Positions 5,764 to 6,238 of a stretch of 6,238 nucleotides of DNA are shown piece by piece; positions within the stretch are counted from its first letter, which is position 1, and every line of letters begins with the position of its first letter. Position numbers and translations under genes: made by a program. The notes below the pieces were generated by a model. The model worked only from the letters and a program-made list of their open reading frames with translations. It was not told the origin of the DNA and made no database searches. Source of the DNA: DATLFQ01 sp035540915 (GTDB lineage: Bacteria; Actinomycetota; Acidimicrobiia; Acidimicrobiales; GCA-2861595); contig DATLFQ010000182.1 in NCBI GenBank assembly GCA_035540915.1, positions 1-6,238 on the forward strand, read 5' to 3'.

Positions 5764-5808
5764 GCCGGGAGGGCGAGCCGGCTGCGCACCGGCTCGCCCG
5801 GTCCCGGC
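5764..5808. promoter_or_regulatory. Strong interrupted hairpin in the divergent intergenic region
   Basis: GGGCGAGCCGG (5771-5781) pairs perfectly with CCGGCTCGCCC (5789-5799) around a 7-nt loop. After a 2-nt bulge (5800-5801), GCCGGGA (5764-5770) pairs with TCCCGGC (5802-5808). The result is an 18-bp stem with one small bulge. It lies between the HTH gene start (5708) and the plus-strand -10-like box at 5827. No T tract flanks it on either strand. Possible roles are a bidirectional insulator, a dyad operator or a structured 5' leader for the HTH gene if its promoter lies further out. The structure is clear; the role is not. Confidence 0.55.
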
Positions 5809-5816
5809 GGGGGGGC

Positions 5817-5827
5817 AGACATTGTCT
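5817..5827. repeat. Short palindrome AGACA-T-TGTCT by the -10 box
   Basis: AGACA (5817-5821) and TGTCT (5823-5827) are perfect inverted halves around one T. They abut the TACACT box at 5827-5832. Related sequences recur nearby: AAGACA at 5836-5841, and GTAGACA at 5891-5897, which is the exact reverse complement of TGTCTAC at 5823-5829. It is a candidate operator for a small dimeric regulator. The evidence is the symmetry and position only. Confidence 0.3.
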
Positions 5828-5832
5828 ACACT
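5827..5832 (+). promoter_or_regulatory. Candidate -10 box upstream of ATG 5841
   Basis: TACACT fits TANNNT and ends 8 nt before ATG 5841, the same geometry as the TAGTTT box before GTG 4894. No clear -35 is seen because the GC-rich hairpin arm occupies that region. It probably drives the short ORF at 5841 and the protein starting at 5904. Confidence 0.4.
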
Positions 5833-5840
5833 GAAAAGAC

Positions 5841-5894
5841 ATGAAACGCAAGCCCGACGACCCGGCCAGCGGAGATGACCGACGGCGCGAGTAG
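5841..5894 (+). CDS. Possible 17-residue leaderless short ORF
   Basis: ATG 5841 opens a 17-codon frame ending in TAG at 5892-5894. The peptide is highly charged (MKRKPDDPASGDDRRRE). Its only translation signal is its place 8 nt after TACACT, which fits a leaderless mRNA. It is in the same frame as the larger ORF starting 9 nt after its stop, so it could be a regulatory upstream ORF. It could also be the true N-terminus of that protein interrupted by a stop, or chance. Leaderless short ORFs are well known in mycobacteria. Confidence 0.35.
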   Translation: MKRKPDDPASGDDRRRE

Positions 5895-5903
5895 ACAGGG
5901 GCC

Positions 5904-6238
5904 ATGGCGGAGCACGGCCCACCCGGCACCGCACCGGACCTGGTCGCCCTGCTGAACGCGGTGCCGAGCCTGGTGGCCGAGGCCAAGCAGGCCTGCCTAG
6001 CCGTCTCCGGCGGCGGGGCCCTTCGCCGGCCGATCGACACGCCGACGGCCGACCTGCTGGTCTGGGTCGGCGCCGTTCCCACCGTCGCCCGGCGACGGCC
6101 GCCGGACGTGTCCACCTCCGAACCCCCCGCGGCCACCGTCGCCGAGGTCCTCGTCGCCCACCTCCGCCCCGCCGCCGCCCCCGCGCCCGCGCCCGAGAGC
6201 ACCGCGCACCGGCCATCGGGCCGCGGATGGGCGAGCAC
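5904..6238 (+). CDS. Unrecognised protein, N-terminal part (runs off the window)
   Basis: ATG 5904 opens a frame with no stop to the window end, giving 111 codons. By my count 9 of the 111 codons end in A or T, which is the strong GC3 signature of real genes here. The antisense frames over the same bases give low-complexity, arginine-rich translations. I do not recognise the protein. Residues about 10-35 (DLVALLNAVPSLVAEAKQ) look helical. Residues 44-60 (IDTPTADLLVWVGAVPT) are a mixed hydrophobic segment, and from about 62 on the chain is rich in Pro, Ala and Arg, like a disordered linker. There is no signal peptide or transmembrane helix in view. GGGG lies only 2 nt before the ATG, too close for a good ribosome binding site, so translation may depend on the upstream short ORF. 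The C-terminal part and true length are outside the window. Confidence 0.6.
   Translation, partial: MAEHGPPGTAPDLVALLNAVPSLVAEAKQACLAVSGGGALRRPIDTPTADLLVWVGAVPTVARRRPPDVSTSEPPAATVAEVLVAHLRPAAAPAPAPESTAHRPSGRGWAS

Noticed and set aside
5747..6238. Minus-strand open frame over the end of the window
   Set aside because: The translation is low in complexity and rich in Arg, Ser and Ala. The plus-strand frame from 5904 has much better third-position GC, and the minus frame crosses the strong hairpin and palindrome.

Overview
The window reads as chromosomal core DNA of a very GC-rich actinobacterium. G or C fills nearly every third codon position, GTG starts are common, genes abut or overlap by 4 bases, and several starts look leaderless. 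The order PhoH, YbeY, CNNM/CBS transporter, Era matches the arrangement I know from Mycobacterium. An Acidimicrobiia-like or other deep actinobacterial lineage is my best guess, but this is inference from style and gene order and no marker here proves it.

Layout. Bases 1-631 (+) hold the C-terminal half of chorismate synthase (aroC). A stem-loop sits directly on its stop codon. A 55-residue two-helix membrane protein follows (685-852, +) and ends one base from the end of era, which lies on the other strand. Bases 854-4860 (-) hold, in transcription order, a HIT-family nucleotide hydrolase, phoH, ybeY, a CNNM/CorC-type transporter and era. The last four are joined by three successive 4-base stop/start overlaps (GTGA, ATGA, GTGA). 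A GC-only hairpin separates the HIT gene from phoH.

Divergent from the HIT gene is a 187-residue protein of unknown function (4894-5457, +), whose two halves look like a duplicated small beta-rich domain. Convergent with it is a 74-residue BldC/excisionase-like helix-turn-helix protein (5484-5708, -). The remaining 530 bases contain a divergent regulatory region with an 18-bp interrupted hairpin, a short palindrome and a -10-like box. Next come a possible 17-codon leaderless ORF and, in the same frame after its TAG stop, the start of an unrecognised protein (5904 onward, +) that runs off the window.

How the genes fit together. YbeY and Era both act in 16S rRNA maturation and small-subunit assembly, and PhoH is a KH-plus-ATPase protein often encoded beside them, so the minus-strand cluster is a ribosome-maturation operon with an ion-transport CBS protein inside it. 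AroC performs the last common step of aromatic amino-acid synthesis and is unrelated.

I see no mobile element, CRISPR array, tRNA or rRNA, and no convincing new defence or biosynthetic system. The parts most worth following are the duplicated-domain unknown protein, the small membrane protein, and the leaderless and hairpin-rich regulatory region at 5709-5903.
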